This document shows, in pieces, positions 49,092 to 58,332 of a stretch of DNA of 64,000 bases (the first letter of the stretch is position 1; each line of letters begins with the position of its first letter). This DNA comes from Limosilactobacillus reuteri (lineage in GTDB: Bacteria; Bacillota; Bacilli; Lactobacillales; Lactobacillaceae). The translations under genes and the position numbers were made by a program. Where the stretch lies: contig NZ_CP027805.1 of NCBI RefSeq assembly GCF_003072625.1, positions 1,387,501 through 1,451,500 of the forward strand, in the 5' to 3' direction. A model generated the notes under the pieces. The model was not told where the DNA came from. It ran no database searches and saw nothing but the letters and a program-made list of their open reading frames with translations.

Positions 49092-50565
49092 CTATGCGCG
49101 AGCTTGATTTTTTAGGCGGTAAACATATTGATATGGATAATCAGCAAGATTTCTATACCAATTATAATTAACTTCTTGAATGGCTGTTCCTCGTTCACCT
49201 TCTGTTAAGTAACAAGTTGAAATAACTGTTGGATTATCCCCGGAACCTGTTGCCACCATTGTATGTCCATTACCACCAAGACTAGCGGCTTTCTTTCCCC
49301 AAATAATCACATCACCATATTGAAGAGAAGTCTCCCCTTTACCCTCATAAGCTAAATAATAACCGTTATTAAGTAGGTAACCATGAAGTGTTTCAGTACT
49401 GTAAATAATTTGCGGAGCAGATGCACCAGCTGTACGGAGCGCCATCGTCATGGAACCAGAACAGTCGGCAGTTCCATCAGCACCTGTTCGTGAACCATAC
49501 ATTGAGTATGTAATTTTTCCTTCACGTTGTAAGAACCAGTTAATTACGCGAGTTGAAAATCCACCATTGACCAAACGTCCGTCAGCACCAAAATATAGTC
49601 CTTCGCGCCATTCATTATTAACACGAAGATAAGTTACGGGATCGAAATAATAGACTGAACCAGCCCAACGGTGTGCACCGGTTTGAATACGACCATCTGA
49701 TCCAAATAAGTACCAGTCCCCCCATTGCGATTGACGATAATCATTGTCTACTCGTAGATAGGTATTAGGATCGAAATAGTAATATGTGCCAGCCCACTTC
49801 TGTACTTGTGTTGCAATTCGGCCGTCATTACCGAATAAGTACCAGTCCCCCCATTGTGATTGGACATAATTATTGTCTACTCGAAGGTAGGTATTAGGAT
49901 CGAAATAGTAATATGTGCCAGCCCACTTTTGTACTTGTGTTGCAATTCGGCCGTCATTACCAAAAAGATACCAGTCCCCCCCATTGTGATTGGACATAAT
50001 TATTGTCTACTCGAAGGTAGGTATTTGGGTCAAAGTCATAATATGTATCTGCCCATTTTTGAACACCAGATAACACAACCCCATTATCTGTTAAATACCA
50101 GTTATTACCCGTTCCTGTACCATTAGCTGTGATAGTAGGTAAATAGGAATATACTCGACCCGTGGTTGTTTTACCATTTTGATCATAGAATGTCCATCCT
50201 TGAGTCTCTTTTTGCCACCCTGTCTTAGTAGCTTCACCTTGCGGATGAACTGGATTATCACTTGTTGTATCTGATACAGTTGTTTCACTCTTTGACGCAT
50301 CAATATTTTCTTTATTATCGGCTGTTATTAAATTAGTATTTGAATCCGATTGTACAGATAAAGATTTTTCGGTTGTTGATTGAGCTGAAGTTTCTTCTTG
50401 TTGTGTATTCGCTTGTACTTGTGTTGTGTCAATTGACGAATTTACAACATTTGTATCAGCACTAACAATTCCCGTTAATCCTAATGTTATTCCCATTGTT
50501 GCAATGGCCATAACACACCAATTTTTTCCCGATTTATATAGCTTAAAATGTTTTTTTATATTCAC
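49092..50565 (-). pseudogene. KxYKxGKxW / repeat protein with phage-type amidase domain, frameshifted
   Basis: The start at 50565 gives KLYKSGKNW, a Ser/Thr/Gln linker and the first repeats. At 49976-49982 a run of seven C (plus strand) replaces the six found in the equivalent repeats, turning QWGDWYLF into QWGGLVSFW and a stop. The rest, from 49997, has three more repeats and a C-terminal domain like phage peptidoglycan amidohydrolases (Amidase_5, PF05382) with YSMYGSRTG, ADCSGSMTMAL (Cys), and GHTMVATG (His). Joined length is about 490 residues. Slippage or sequencing error at the homopolymer is the only defect. Confidence 0.85.
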
Positions 50566-50718
50566 TTTTATTTATACTCCTCTTTAAATTGAACAAATAA
50601 GTTCTAATTTAATATTTTAGCAGGTAATTTACTATAATCAACGTGATTATAATAAATTGTCAAGGGCGGTTTTAAATTGTCATTTTATAGCGGTTTAAAA
50701 ATGTATGATTTGGGCGGT

Positions 50719-51456
50719 TTAAGAATTGACCGATGCCAAGCGATATGACTTTCCTTTGATCTTAATTACGTGTGAGTGATATACAAGGCGATCTAAAATT
50801 GCCTCTGCGGTTGCCGTGCTATGGAGGACGGCTCCCCAACTTGATAATGGTACATTGGTCGTTATGATCGTTGATTTACGTTCATAGCGACCATTTATTA
50901 GTTGAAATAATAGTTTTGCTTCTTCCGCCGATATTGGTAAATAGCCTAATTCATCAATGATTAACAGGTCATACCTTTCGTATCGACGCATTACGCGCTC
51001 TAAGTGTTGCTTTCCCTGCGCTGCTTTCAATCTAAGAATTAGTTCATGGCAATTAATAAATAGTGTTCGTACGTCTTGTCGGCACGCTTCGATGCCAAGG
51101 CCAATTGATAAATGTGTTTTACCCACGCCAGGGCTGCCAATAAAAACGATGTTCTCTTGATTATCCAGAAATGACATCGTCGCAAACTCAGCTATTTGTT
51201 GTTGATTAATTGAAGGTTGGAACTGATAATCAAAATCACTGAGCAGCTTAATAATTGGAAATCTTGCACGTTTGATTCTTCTCTTTAAGCTTTTTTGCTG
51301 CTGATAGGCAATCTCCTTATCGGTTAGTTCCAACAGGGCTTCACTAAAGCTGATCTGGTTATCGTTAACTTGTTGACGATAATCCGCAATTGATGCAGCC
51401 ATATTATCTAAATTTAACTTCGTTAAATTATCGACTAATTTTTGATATTGATTCAT
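50719..51456 (-). CDS. istB: IS21-family helper ATPase IstB
   Basis: A 245-residue AAA+ ATPase related to DnaC. Walker A is GSPGVGKTHLS (about residue 105), Walker B is LLIIDELGYL, and a sensor motif TNVPLSSWG follows. ATG 51456 is chosen as it follows GGAGAATAG and lies one base from the istA stop. IstB selects the target and stimulates IstA. Confidence 0.94.
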   Translation of the reverse strand: MNQYQKLVDNLTKLNLDNMAASIADYRQQVNDNQISFSEALLELTDKEIAYQQQKSLKRRIKRARFPIIKLLSDFDYQFQPSINQQQIAEFATMSFLDNQENIVFIGSPGVGKTHLSIGLGIEACRQDVRTLFINCHELILRLKAAQGKQHLERVMRRYERYDLLIIDELGYLPISAEEAKLLFQLINGRYERKSTIITTNVPLSSWGAVLHSTATAEAILDRLVYHSHVIKIKGKSYRLASVNS

Positions 51457-51457
51457 T

Positions 51458-52678
51458 CTATTCTCCAATCTGATCGTAAATACTGAGATTATTAAGCATA
51501 TACTGGTTAATTTCTTCATCCGTTTTATCTGCCATCAAATCACTTTTAAGAATGGCGTGTTTATCATGCAGATCGTAATTAAACTGCTTATTGGTTAAAT
51601 CATGCTTCTGAATTTCAACACCTTGATAGAAAATATGAATAGTTTTATCATCAGGAGTTAGTTTAATTTCAACTTCTTTTCCGATATAATTAGGGGAAAC
51701 AGAGTATTGATGGTTTTGAAATCTAATCATTGAATCTCGAGATACTTTTCTAGTTTGGTCGCTGTGGAAATATCTTACGAGATCATGGTTAAGAGACCGG
51801 AAATGCTCTTTTTCTTTTGTCCATAATTCAACTGGCTTCTGATTATTACTTTGCGATTTCTCATGATTAAGCCGTTTGGCTAGTCGATCAACGATATCAT
51901 TCAAATCATTGATGGTGCTAAATTCTCCATCATATGGTTTTAATCGTCCCATTGTTCTTGCCAAAGCTTCAACACAACCTTTAGTTTGCGGCCTAAATGG
52001 TCGGCAAGCGATTGGATGAAATCCGGCGTCATGACTAAATGATAGGAATCGTTCATTAAATCGATGATGATGAAAGTCACTTAATTTATGGTCAACGACA
52101 GTTGACATATTATCAAACCAGATTTCTTTAGGAATTCCACCAGTAGCCTTAAGGGCCTCAAATAAACATTTGAATAAAGTATCTTGCTTCTGATCCAGGG
52201 TTAATTTTAAGAACTTAAATTTTGAATAGGGCAGGACGTACAAAAAAATACTGAAAGTATGTGGAACCCCATTTTGGTCAGTCATTGTAACCTGTTCTTT
52301 CCAATCAACTTGAGCACTTAGTCCCATCGTATGTTCAACTCTAATCGTGGCTTTCTTAGTTTGTGCTTTGCGAAAATGGCGACAATAATCTTTAACGATG
52401 GTGTATTTACCTGTAAAACCTTTTTCAACGATAAAATCATAAATTGCTCTAGCAGAACACCCTGCGGTGTATTTATCTTTAATGATGTCTTGAAATCCAT
52501 CTAACTTACTACGACGCTTTCGTTGATTTCTAACTATTGTTTCACTATTTTGAGCTCGTAAATATGCAGTTTTTACTGTTCGTGGATCAACACCGTATTG
52601 TCGTGCAATAGCGGAATAATTTGGTTTTATTTTCTCTACCACAAAATATCTCATCCTTTCGTAAACGTCTTTTCGCAT
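51458..52678 (-). CDS. istA: IS21-family transposase IstA
   Basis: A transposase of about 406 residues with an N-terminal helix-turn-helix (NYSAIARQYGVDPRTVKTAY) and an rve DDE core: GLSAQVDWKE (D), IWFDNMSTVVD (D), KGCVEALARTMG (E). A GAGGAA site precedes the ATG at 52678; ATG 52684 is also possible. Intact and adjacent to istB. Confidence 0.93.
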   Translation of the reverse strand: MRKDVYERMRYFVVEKIKPNYSAIARQYGVDPRTVKTAYLRAQNSETIVRNQRKRRSKLDGFQDIIKDKYTAGCSARAIYDFIVEKGFTGKYTIVKDYCRHFRKAQTKKATIRVEHTMGLSAQVDWKEQVTMTDQNGVPHTFSIFLYVLPYSKFKFLKLTLDQKQDTLFKCLFEALKATGGIPKEIWFDNMSTVVDHKLSDFHHHRFNERFLSFSHDAGFHPIACRPFRPQTKGCVEALARTMGRLKPYDGEFSTINDLNDIVDRLAKRLNHEKSQSNNQKPVELWTKEKEHFRSLNHDLVRYFHSDQTRKVSRDSMIRFQNHQYSVSPNYIGKEVEIKLTPDDKTIHIFYQGVEIQKHDLTNKQFNYDLHDKHAILKSDLMADKTDEEINQYMLNNLSIYDQIGE

Positions 52679-52857
52679 ACTCATCACTTCCTCAAAAGAT
52701 TGATAAAGTGAGTATACAAAAAATGTAGGAAAACCGACAATTTTAAACCGCCGATTTCCTACATTTTACTTCCGACCTTTACAAAATAAAAAGAGGCTGG
52801 GAATTAACTATTAATTCTTGGTTCTCTAACAGTAAAATCCGGACTATGATTTTTGAG

Positions 52858-54293
52858 GGTATACACTTTCTGGTATGGATAGAGATTCCATGCCAGATTT
52901 TTTATACAAAAAAGAGGACATTTGCTGTCCCCTCGTTATACAATCAATTCACCACAAAAATCATGAAAGAAGGTTAAACAAATGTCCCATAATGATTCTA
53001 TCCTAAATATTCTTGGAATTAAAGATAAAAATATTAAAATTATTTCTGTTGAAGAAGCTGAACACAACAATGATTCTGTTAAAGAGTATATAACGCTAAT
53101 AACAGCTACTCTTTCTTATCCGATTAATCGTTGTCGTAACTGTGGTTTTCCCACAGTTAATAAGGATGGCTTTCGCAAAACTCATGTACGACTGGCAAGT
53201 TTAAACGGGAGAAGATATGAACTAGAGCTTCGTAAACAACGCTATAAATGTAAATCATGCCATACTACTTTTGGTGCTATTACTAATTTAACCAAAGAAA
53301 ATCAAACCTTATCCAGTGATCTCAAAAATCAAATCATGCTTTTAGCTCGTAAAGGACTATCTGGTCAGCTTATTGCTGAAATGTGTCACTGTTCTCCTAG
53401 CAGCGTTCGTCGAACAATTTTAGAGCGCATGGAACCACACTATCGTGTGGCTAAGTTGCCTAAGCATCTATGTTTTGACGAGTTTCGTTCAACTAAGTCT
53501 GTGATGTCCTTTATCTGTTGTGACGCTGAAACCCACCAAATTGTCACAAAGTTACAGGATCGTCTATCACCTACCATTATTGATTATTTTGAAAGTCGTT
53601 ATTCAAAAGCCGAACGCGAATGCGTTCAATCAGTTGTAATTGATTTAAATGCTCAATATCAAAGCTTTATCTATCGCCTTTTCCCTAATGCCAATATCAT
53701 TATTGATCGCTTCCACCTTGTACAATTAGCTGGTCGCGCTTTGGACAATTGTCGTATCTCTATCCTAAAACAACTCGATAAACAGAGCCGAGAATATAAA
53801 ATTATGAAGTCACATTGGAAGCTATTCCATAAAAAAGCTGAAGATCTTCACCCTGAAGAAGTAGTTTTTCTTCGCGGCGTTAAACAATATATGACTCGCC
53901 AAAATGCTGTTGATCTCATTACTAGTAAATTTTCCAAGTTCGCTGAAGTCTACCAAACTTACCAAGATATCACGAAGGCCCTAAACGAGCGTAATAGTGA
54001 ATTACTGGAGTCAACCATCTTAGACTACCAAAAAACCAATACAGAAATGGATACCGCTATTCAAACCCTTCGTCAGAACAGAAAATATGTCTTAAATAAC
54101 GCTAAATTTGAATACTCTAATGGTCCTTTAGAAGGCATCAATCGCAAAATCAAAACCCTAAAACGAACTTGTTATGGTTTTGCCAATCAAAAATTTTTCT
54201 TTTTAAGAATTGATTGTATTTTTTCATAAAAAAATACCCCCTACATTTTCGTAGGAAGTATTTTTAGTCAACCATACCAGTTGACAGATATCC
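52858..54293 (+). mobile_element. ISL3-family insertion sequence (approximate ends)
   Basis: Imperfect inverted ends, GGTATACACTTTCTGGTATGG on the left and the complement of GGATATCTGTCAACTGGTATGG on the right. The CTGGTATGG word is also present just outside the right end, so the exact border and target duplication are uncertain. Confidence 0.7.
52982..54229 (+). CDS. ISL3-family transposase
   Basis: A 415-residue DDE transposase. An N-terminal zinc finger (CRNCGFP...CKSCHTTFG, about 50-95) and a helix-turn-helix (SGQLIAEMCHCSPSSVRR) are followed by the core with CFDEFRSTKS, QSVVIDLNAQY, IIDRFHLVQLAGRA and the late NGPLEGINRKIKTLKRT with the catalytic Glu. Ribosome-binding site AGAAGG precedes ATG 52982. 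Intact. Confidence 0.93.
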   Translation: MSHNDSILNILGIKDKNIKIISVEEAEHNNDSVKEYITLITATLSYPINRCRNCGFPTVNKDGFRKTHVRLASLNGRRYELELRKQRYKCKSCHTTFGAITNLTKENQTLSSDLKNQIMLLARKGLSGQLIAEMCHCSPSSVRRTILERMEPHYRVAKLPKHLCFDEFRSTKSVMSFICCDAETHQIVTKLQDRLSPTIIDYFESRYSKAERECVQSVVIDLNAQYQSFIYRLFPNANIIIDRFHLVQLAGRALDNCRISILKQLDKQSREYKIMKSHWKLFHKKAEDLHPEEVVFLRGVKQYMTRQNAVDLITSKFSKFAEVYQTYQDITKALNERNSELLESTILDYQKTNTEMDTAIQTLRQNRKYVLNNAKFEYSNGPLEGINRKIKTLKRTCYGFANQKFFFLRIDCIFS

Positions 54294-54594
54294 TGGTATG
54301 GTAGCTATAAGTATAATCATGGACTAACCAACGCATTGGCAGGTTCTCATCCAACATCATTTCAATCTTTCTTCCAGAATAAGTTTGACGTGAGTAGGCA
54401 AGCAAGAGAATCTTAAGCATAATTGCTGGATGCGATGAAGGGCGGCCAGTAGCCGCTCTCGAATCTTCTAATAGCACATCTTGTGGAATCGAGTCGACAA
54501 AATCACTAATTAATCGTGCAACATGATTCTGTGGTAAATCATAGTTATAGTTTAGTACGAATTCGGTTTGCCCTATGGTATAATTTTGATACAT
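54268..54594 (-). pseudogene. IS1182-family transposase, N-terminal fragment
   Basis: A 108-residue remnant beginning MYQNYTIGQTEFVLN, with RLISDFVDSIP and RPSSHPAIMLKILLLAYS, typical of the first 100 residues of IS1182 transposases (normally over 400). The last residues come from the ISL3 end. Confidence 0.85.
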
Positions 54595-54662
54595 GGAAAT
54601 CGCTCCCTTTGGTTGTTTTTAGGGGTAATTACATCATATCAGGAACGATTTCCTGTGTACAT

Positions 54663-54707
54663 AAAAACCGGATGATGAATTGTTCAAAAATTCATCATCC
54701 GGTTTTT
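54663..54707. terminator. Hairpin upstream of the IS1182 transposase
   Basis: AAAAACCGGATGATGAA, an 11-nt loop, then its exact complement ending in five T. It may stop outside transcripts entering the transposase gene. It is nearly the same as the hairpin at 25165. Confidence 0.8.
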
Positions 54708-54743
54708 ATTTTGGACTAGGAGTTTTTTCCCAGCCTCTTTTTA

Positions 54744-56267
54744 TTACAGTACCTCTCTATCCCATGCATCCAAGTTATATGTCCTAATGACATTATTCAA
54801 ATTGGAAGCATATTTCGGATCAGTTGCGTAACCATCATCGTGAAGATATTGAGTTACAACTGCATAGTCCTTTTTCCATAAAAGATTCCTATAACGACTA
54901 TTTGTAGCTAGGAAGCGACCATGATCGACTACACTCTCGTAATTGCTAGGATACTTTCGAAAAGCATCATTAATATAATAGTAACCACCAGCTCCATACT
55001 CTGCTGTCCGCATCGTAATAGATTGACCATTATAACTACCTTTAATTCCAAACAAATTATGGCCTTGCGTAGCCAATGCTGATTGTCCCCATGCACTTTC
55101 CAAAATTGCTTGAGCCGCAGTAACAGATGGTAATACACCATATTGACGCCATCCGTCTAGAGCAGCATCATGTATACTCAAAAGGAAGGTTGCATTTTTA
55201 TTCACACCAGAAATAATCCCTGTGCTATCAGCATACAGACTTATTCCACCTACCGTAATATTCTTATTTGTTACCTTTAAATAGGTTACAGGATCAAAAT
55301 AATAGTAGTTTCCTGCCCACTTTTGTAAACCTGAAAGGATACGACCATCATTGCCAAATAAGTACCAATCGCCCCATTGTGATTGACGATAATCATTGTC
55401 TACCCGGAGATATGTAGTGGGGTCAAAGTAATAATAAGTACCTGCCCATTTTTGAACACCAGACTGAATCTTTCCGTCATTGCCAAATAAGTACCAATCG
55501 CCCCATTGTGATTGACGATAATCATTGTCTACCCGGAGATATGTAATAGGATCAAAGTAGTAATAAGTACCTGCCCACTTCTGAACTTTAGTTTGAATCG
55601 TACCATCATTACCAAACAGGTACCAGTCACCCCATTGTGACTTAACATAATTATTATCTACTCGAAGATAGGTATTTGAGTCAAAATCGTAGTATGTATT
55701 AGCCCACTTTTGAACTCCACTTAAAACAACACCATTTTCTGTTAAATACCAATTATTACCATTCCCTGTACCATTGGCTGTAATTGTGGGTAAATAAGAA
55801 TAAGCACGACCAGTATTTGTTACACCATTATTATAATAAGTCCAACCCTGTTCTTCTTTTACCCAACCATTTTTTACGTTAGATGTTGCTTGTGGGATTA
55901 CTGCAACTAAACTAGTATCAAGTGAATTTTTGTTTTGACTTTGCTCAACTTGACTCGTTACTAAAGTGTTATTTACCGATTGATCATTTTGACTAAGTGT
56001 AGTTTGTTGACTTGAATTATTATCCCCAATAATCTCATTTGCTGACTGATTATTATTTGAAAGAGTAACGCTACTTTCATTAGCGTTACTACTTACTGTG
56101 TCAGCACTTGTTTGAGCACTAACTTCATCGCTTGAAGCAGTAGTACTTGATGCGTCATCTGCATTGGCTACTCCCGTTAAGCCAAGTGTTACTGCTACTG
56201 TAGCAAGTGCCATAACACACCATTTCTTACCGCTTTTATATAGTTTAAAGTGTTTGCTTGTTTCCAT
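54744..56267 (-). CDS. KxYKxGKxW / repeat protein with GH73 glucosaminidase domain
   Basis: A 507-residue secreted hydrolase, intact. The signal has KLYKSGKKW (residues 7-15) and a hydrophobic core ending near 37. A Ser/Asn/Gln/Thr linker (38-135) and five aromatic repeats (about 140-340) follow, then a GH73 N-acetylglucosaminidase domain (about 350-505) with the catalytic Glu in AAQAILESAWGQSA, NLFGIKG, and HDDGYATDPKYASNL. It would cut peptidoglycan glycan strands, with the repeats holding it at the wall. RBS GGAAAGGAT upstream is weak but well spaced. It is the only repeat protein of the set with both an enzyme domain and an unbroken frame. Confidence 0.92.
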   Translation of the reverse strand: METSKHFKLYKSGKKWCVMALATVAVTLGLTGVANADDASSTTASSDEVSAQTSADTVSSNANESSVTLSNNNQSANEIIGDNNSSQQTTLSQNDQSVNNTLVTSQVEQSQNKNSLDTSLVAVIPQATSNVKNGWVKEEQGWTYYNNGVTNTGRAYSYLPTITANGTGNGNNWYLTENGVVLSGVQKWANTYYDFDSNTYLRVDNNYVKSQWGDWYLFGNDGTIQTKVQKWAGTYYYFDPITYLRVDNDYRQSQWGDWYLFGNDGKIQSGVQKWAGTYYYFDPTTYLRVDNDYRQSQWGDWYLFGNDGRILSGLQKWAGNYYYFDPVTYLKVTNKNITVGGISLYADSTGIISGVNKNATFLLSIHDAALDGWRQYGVLPSVTAAQAILESAWGQSALATQGHNLFGIKGSYNGQSITMRTAEYGAGGYYYINDAFRKYPSNYESVVDHGRFLATNSRYRNLLWKKDYAVVTQYLHDDGYATDPKYASNLNNVIRTYNLDAWDREVL

Positions 56268-56338
56268 ATAATAGAGAAATCCTTTCCGTACATTGTTTTT
56301 ATTAGTTAAAATTTAATTATAAATTGATACACAAACTA

Positions 56339-57191
56339 GGGTCCGTCTGAAAACTACTTAAGTAAGATGCAAATTGAGGCAATGTAAACCGTAGCCAGAT
56401 AAACATGAGCGAGCTTATCATAACGCGTTGCAATCCTACGAAAGTTCTTCAACTGATTGAAGAAGTTCTCAATCAAATGGCGCTCACAATAAACGTGGTA
56501 ATCACAGGTCCACTTGTCTTTGGTATTTTCCTTTGGCGGAATGGTATAGACGGCTGCTTTATCTTTAATATACTGGCGAAGTTTCGCGGTGCCATAGGCT
56601 TTATCCGCGATAATATTTGATTGAGAAATATCGAAGCCTTCCAGCAACTCACTGGCAACTTGGCTATCATGTACTTGACCACCTGTTAGGCGAAAAACCA
56701 AGGGATTCCCTAATCCGTCAACGAGTGCGTGAATCTTGGTCGTTCGGCCACCTCGACTTAGTCCAATAGCTTGATTTTCGACCATACATTCGGCGTTTTT
56801 TTTGCCCCAGTGGCCTTTTGATGCGCTCGAACGATCGTTGAATCTAAGCTCAAGTTTTCCATGTCGGGATCGTCAATCAATTTGAGAAAAACCTGTTCGA
56901 ACAAGCCTGAACTTACCCAGGCTCGGAAGCGACTATACACCGTTTTCCAAGAGCCATAGCGTTCAGGTAGATCACGCCAAGGAGCCCCGCTGCGCATGAG
57001 CCAGAGGATAGCGTTGAGGGCGGTACGGTTGTCTAGGCTTGATGGACGGCCAGTCCGGTATGGCGGGAAGTATCCTTTGATTCGGTCCCACTGAGCATCT
57101 TCCAGTTCGTATCGTTTAGGTGTTGTCATCGGAATGCCTCGATTCGTTTTTCCTCAGATTATACCTGAATTTTTAGTTTTCAGACAGTCTC
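56339..57191 (-). mobile_element. IS5-family insertion sequence, copy 3 (853 bp)
   Basis: TA is duplicated at 56337-56338 and 57192-57193. The left-hand end is GGGTCCGTCTGAAAAC; the other end has one base changed (GAGACTGTCTG instead of GGGACTGTCTG). Confidence 0.92.
56354..57129 (-). CDS. IS5-family transposase, read through a -1 frameshift (copy 3)
   Basis: Frames 57129-56758 and 56785-56354, with eight A at the junction as in copy 2, so a -1 slip gives the full product of about 257 residues. It keeps Arg in the ERHLIENFF motif, unlike copy 2. Confidence 0.85.
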
Positions 57192-57346
57192 TAGTATACA
57201 ACAATATTTTATATAAAATTAATCTCTTACATAATGTAAAGAACTTGATAAATTCAAACTATCTTTGTAACATTTTCGTAATACGAATAAGCTAAAATCG
57301 TATAGTAAAGTAAATAATAATACTCAATATAGGAGTCTTACCCAAT

Positions 57347-58324
57347 ATGAATAATCCAGTAATTTCAGTTATTACCCCTACATACAACTCTGCAGAATAC
57401 ATTAATAGATTTATTGACAATTTTAATAAGGCTAATCAAAAGGGAATTGCAGAACTTATCCTAGTTGATGATGGATCAAGGGATAATACTATTACTCTTA
57501 TAAAACAACGAATTAGCCTCAACGATCAAATTAAATTATTAACTCAAGACCATCAATTTCAATCTGCCGCTCGTAACCTGGGAATGAAATATGCGTCAGG
57601 TGACTATTACTTATTCTTAGATGCAGATGATACATTTGACCCTGAATTTTTTAATATTCTTCTTAATAATTCTGAAAATAATGACCTAGTAATTTGTGGA
57701 ATTAATCGAGTACTCCAAGATAATACCCTTGTTTTGAATAAATCAGTATTAGAAGGCTATCAATCTAAGAATAAAATTGCCAAGCGTTTTCTTCTTGACC
57801 GTGATCAAATGGATTCTGGACTCTGGAATAAGCTCTTTAAGGCTAATATAATTAAAGAAAACAATCTTTCATTTACAAACAAAAATTTTGTAGAAGATAT
57901 TTTATTTGTTTTTAAATATCTAATGACGATAAATCCATCTAAAATCAAATTTATTCATAAGCCTCTTTATGTTTACTATCAAAATAGTGGAACTACTACT
58001 ACCACATATTATCCTGAACTAGACTCTCTAGCTAAGTCTTACATTGATCAAGTAAGAAAATGTCTTATTAAGAACCATATTAAAAACGAAAATTTATTAA
58101 CAATCAATACTGCTATTCGCACAGAAATTTATGTTATTCATCGGCATATTTTAGGTGACAACAAATGGAATGCGCTAAAACAAAAAGCATTCGTAAAAAG
58201 TCTTAAAACACAATTTACGAATACTCAATTTCTGCCATTTAAATATAAAGTTGGTCTTTTAACTATGCAATATTTACCAGCCACCTATATTAAAATTTAT
58301 CAATTATATAAGCGTGTTCACTAA
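57347..58324 (+). CDS. GT2 family glycosyltransferase
   Basis: A 325-residue GT-A transferase: SVITPTYNSAEYI at the N-terminus, LVDDGSRDNT (about 40), QSAARNLGMKYASGD, and the DxD metal site in FLDADDTFDPEF (about 92). A C-terminal helical region without clear membrane helices is typical of capsule or teichoic acid transferases. It is the only plus-strand gene of this cluster and is convergent with the Gtf3-like array. The 57194-57346 space upstream has an AGGAGTC ribosome-binding site and a TATAGT box near 57300 but no firm -35. Substrate unknown. Confidence 0.88.
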   Translation: MNNPVISVITPTYNSAEYINRFIDNFNKANQKGIAELILVDDGSRDNTITLIKQRISLNDQIKLLTQDHQFQSAARNLGMKYASGDYYLFLDADDTFDPEFFNILLNNSENNDLVICGINRVLQDNTLVLNKSVLEGYQSKNKIAKRFLLDRDQMDSGLWNKLFKANIIKENNLSFTNKNFVEDILFVFKYLMTINPSKIKFIHKPLYVYYQNSGTTTTTYYPELDSLAKSYIDQVRKCLIKNHIKNENLLTINTAIRTEIYVIHRHILGDNKWNALKQKAFVKSLKTQFTNTQFLPFKYKVGLLTMQYLPATYIKIYQLYKRVH

Positions 58325-58332
58325 TCTTAATA

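Larger units (their letters stand above)
50658..52783 (-). mobile_element. IS21-family insertion sequence (2126 bp)
   Basis: It begins TGTCAAGGGCGG on the left and ends with the complement of TGTAAAGGTCGG on the right. AAAT is duplicated at 50654-50657 and 52784-52787. Three copies of a GGCGGTTTTAAA-like sequence at the left end are the multiple terminal repeats typical of IS21, to which IstA binds. Confidence 0.93.
52788..54742 (-). mobile_element. IS1182-family remnant interrupted by an ISL3 element
   Basis: A 16-base inverted repeat AAAAAGAGGCTGGGAA bounds the region (52788-52803 and 54727-54742). Only the start of the transposase and about 70 bases of the far end remain; the ISL3 element occupies the centre. 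The right end abuts the stop of the GH73 gene. Confidence 0.75.

Noticed and set aside
52870-54300. CTGGTATGG on both sides of the ISL3 element as a 9-base target duplication
   Set aside because: The left copy is also part of an inverted match to the right end, so it may belong to the element itself; left undecided and not used to set borders.
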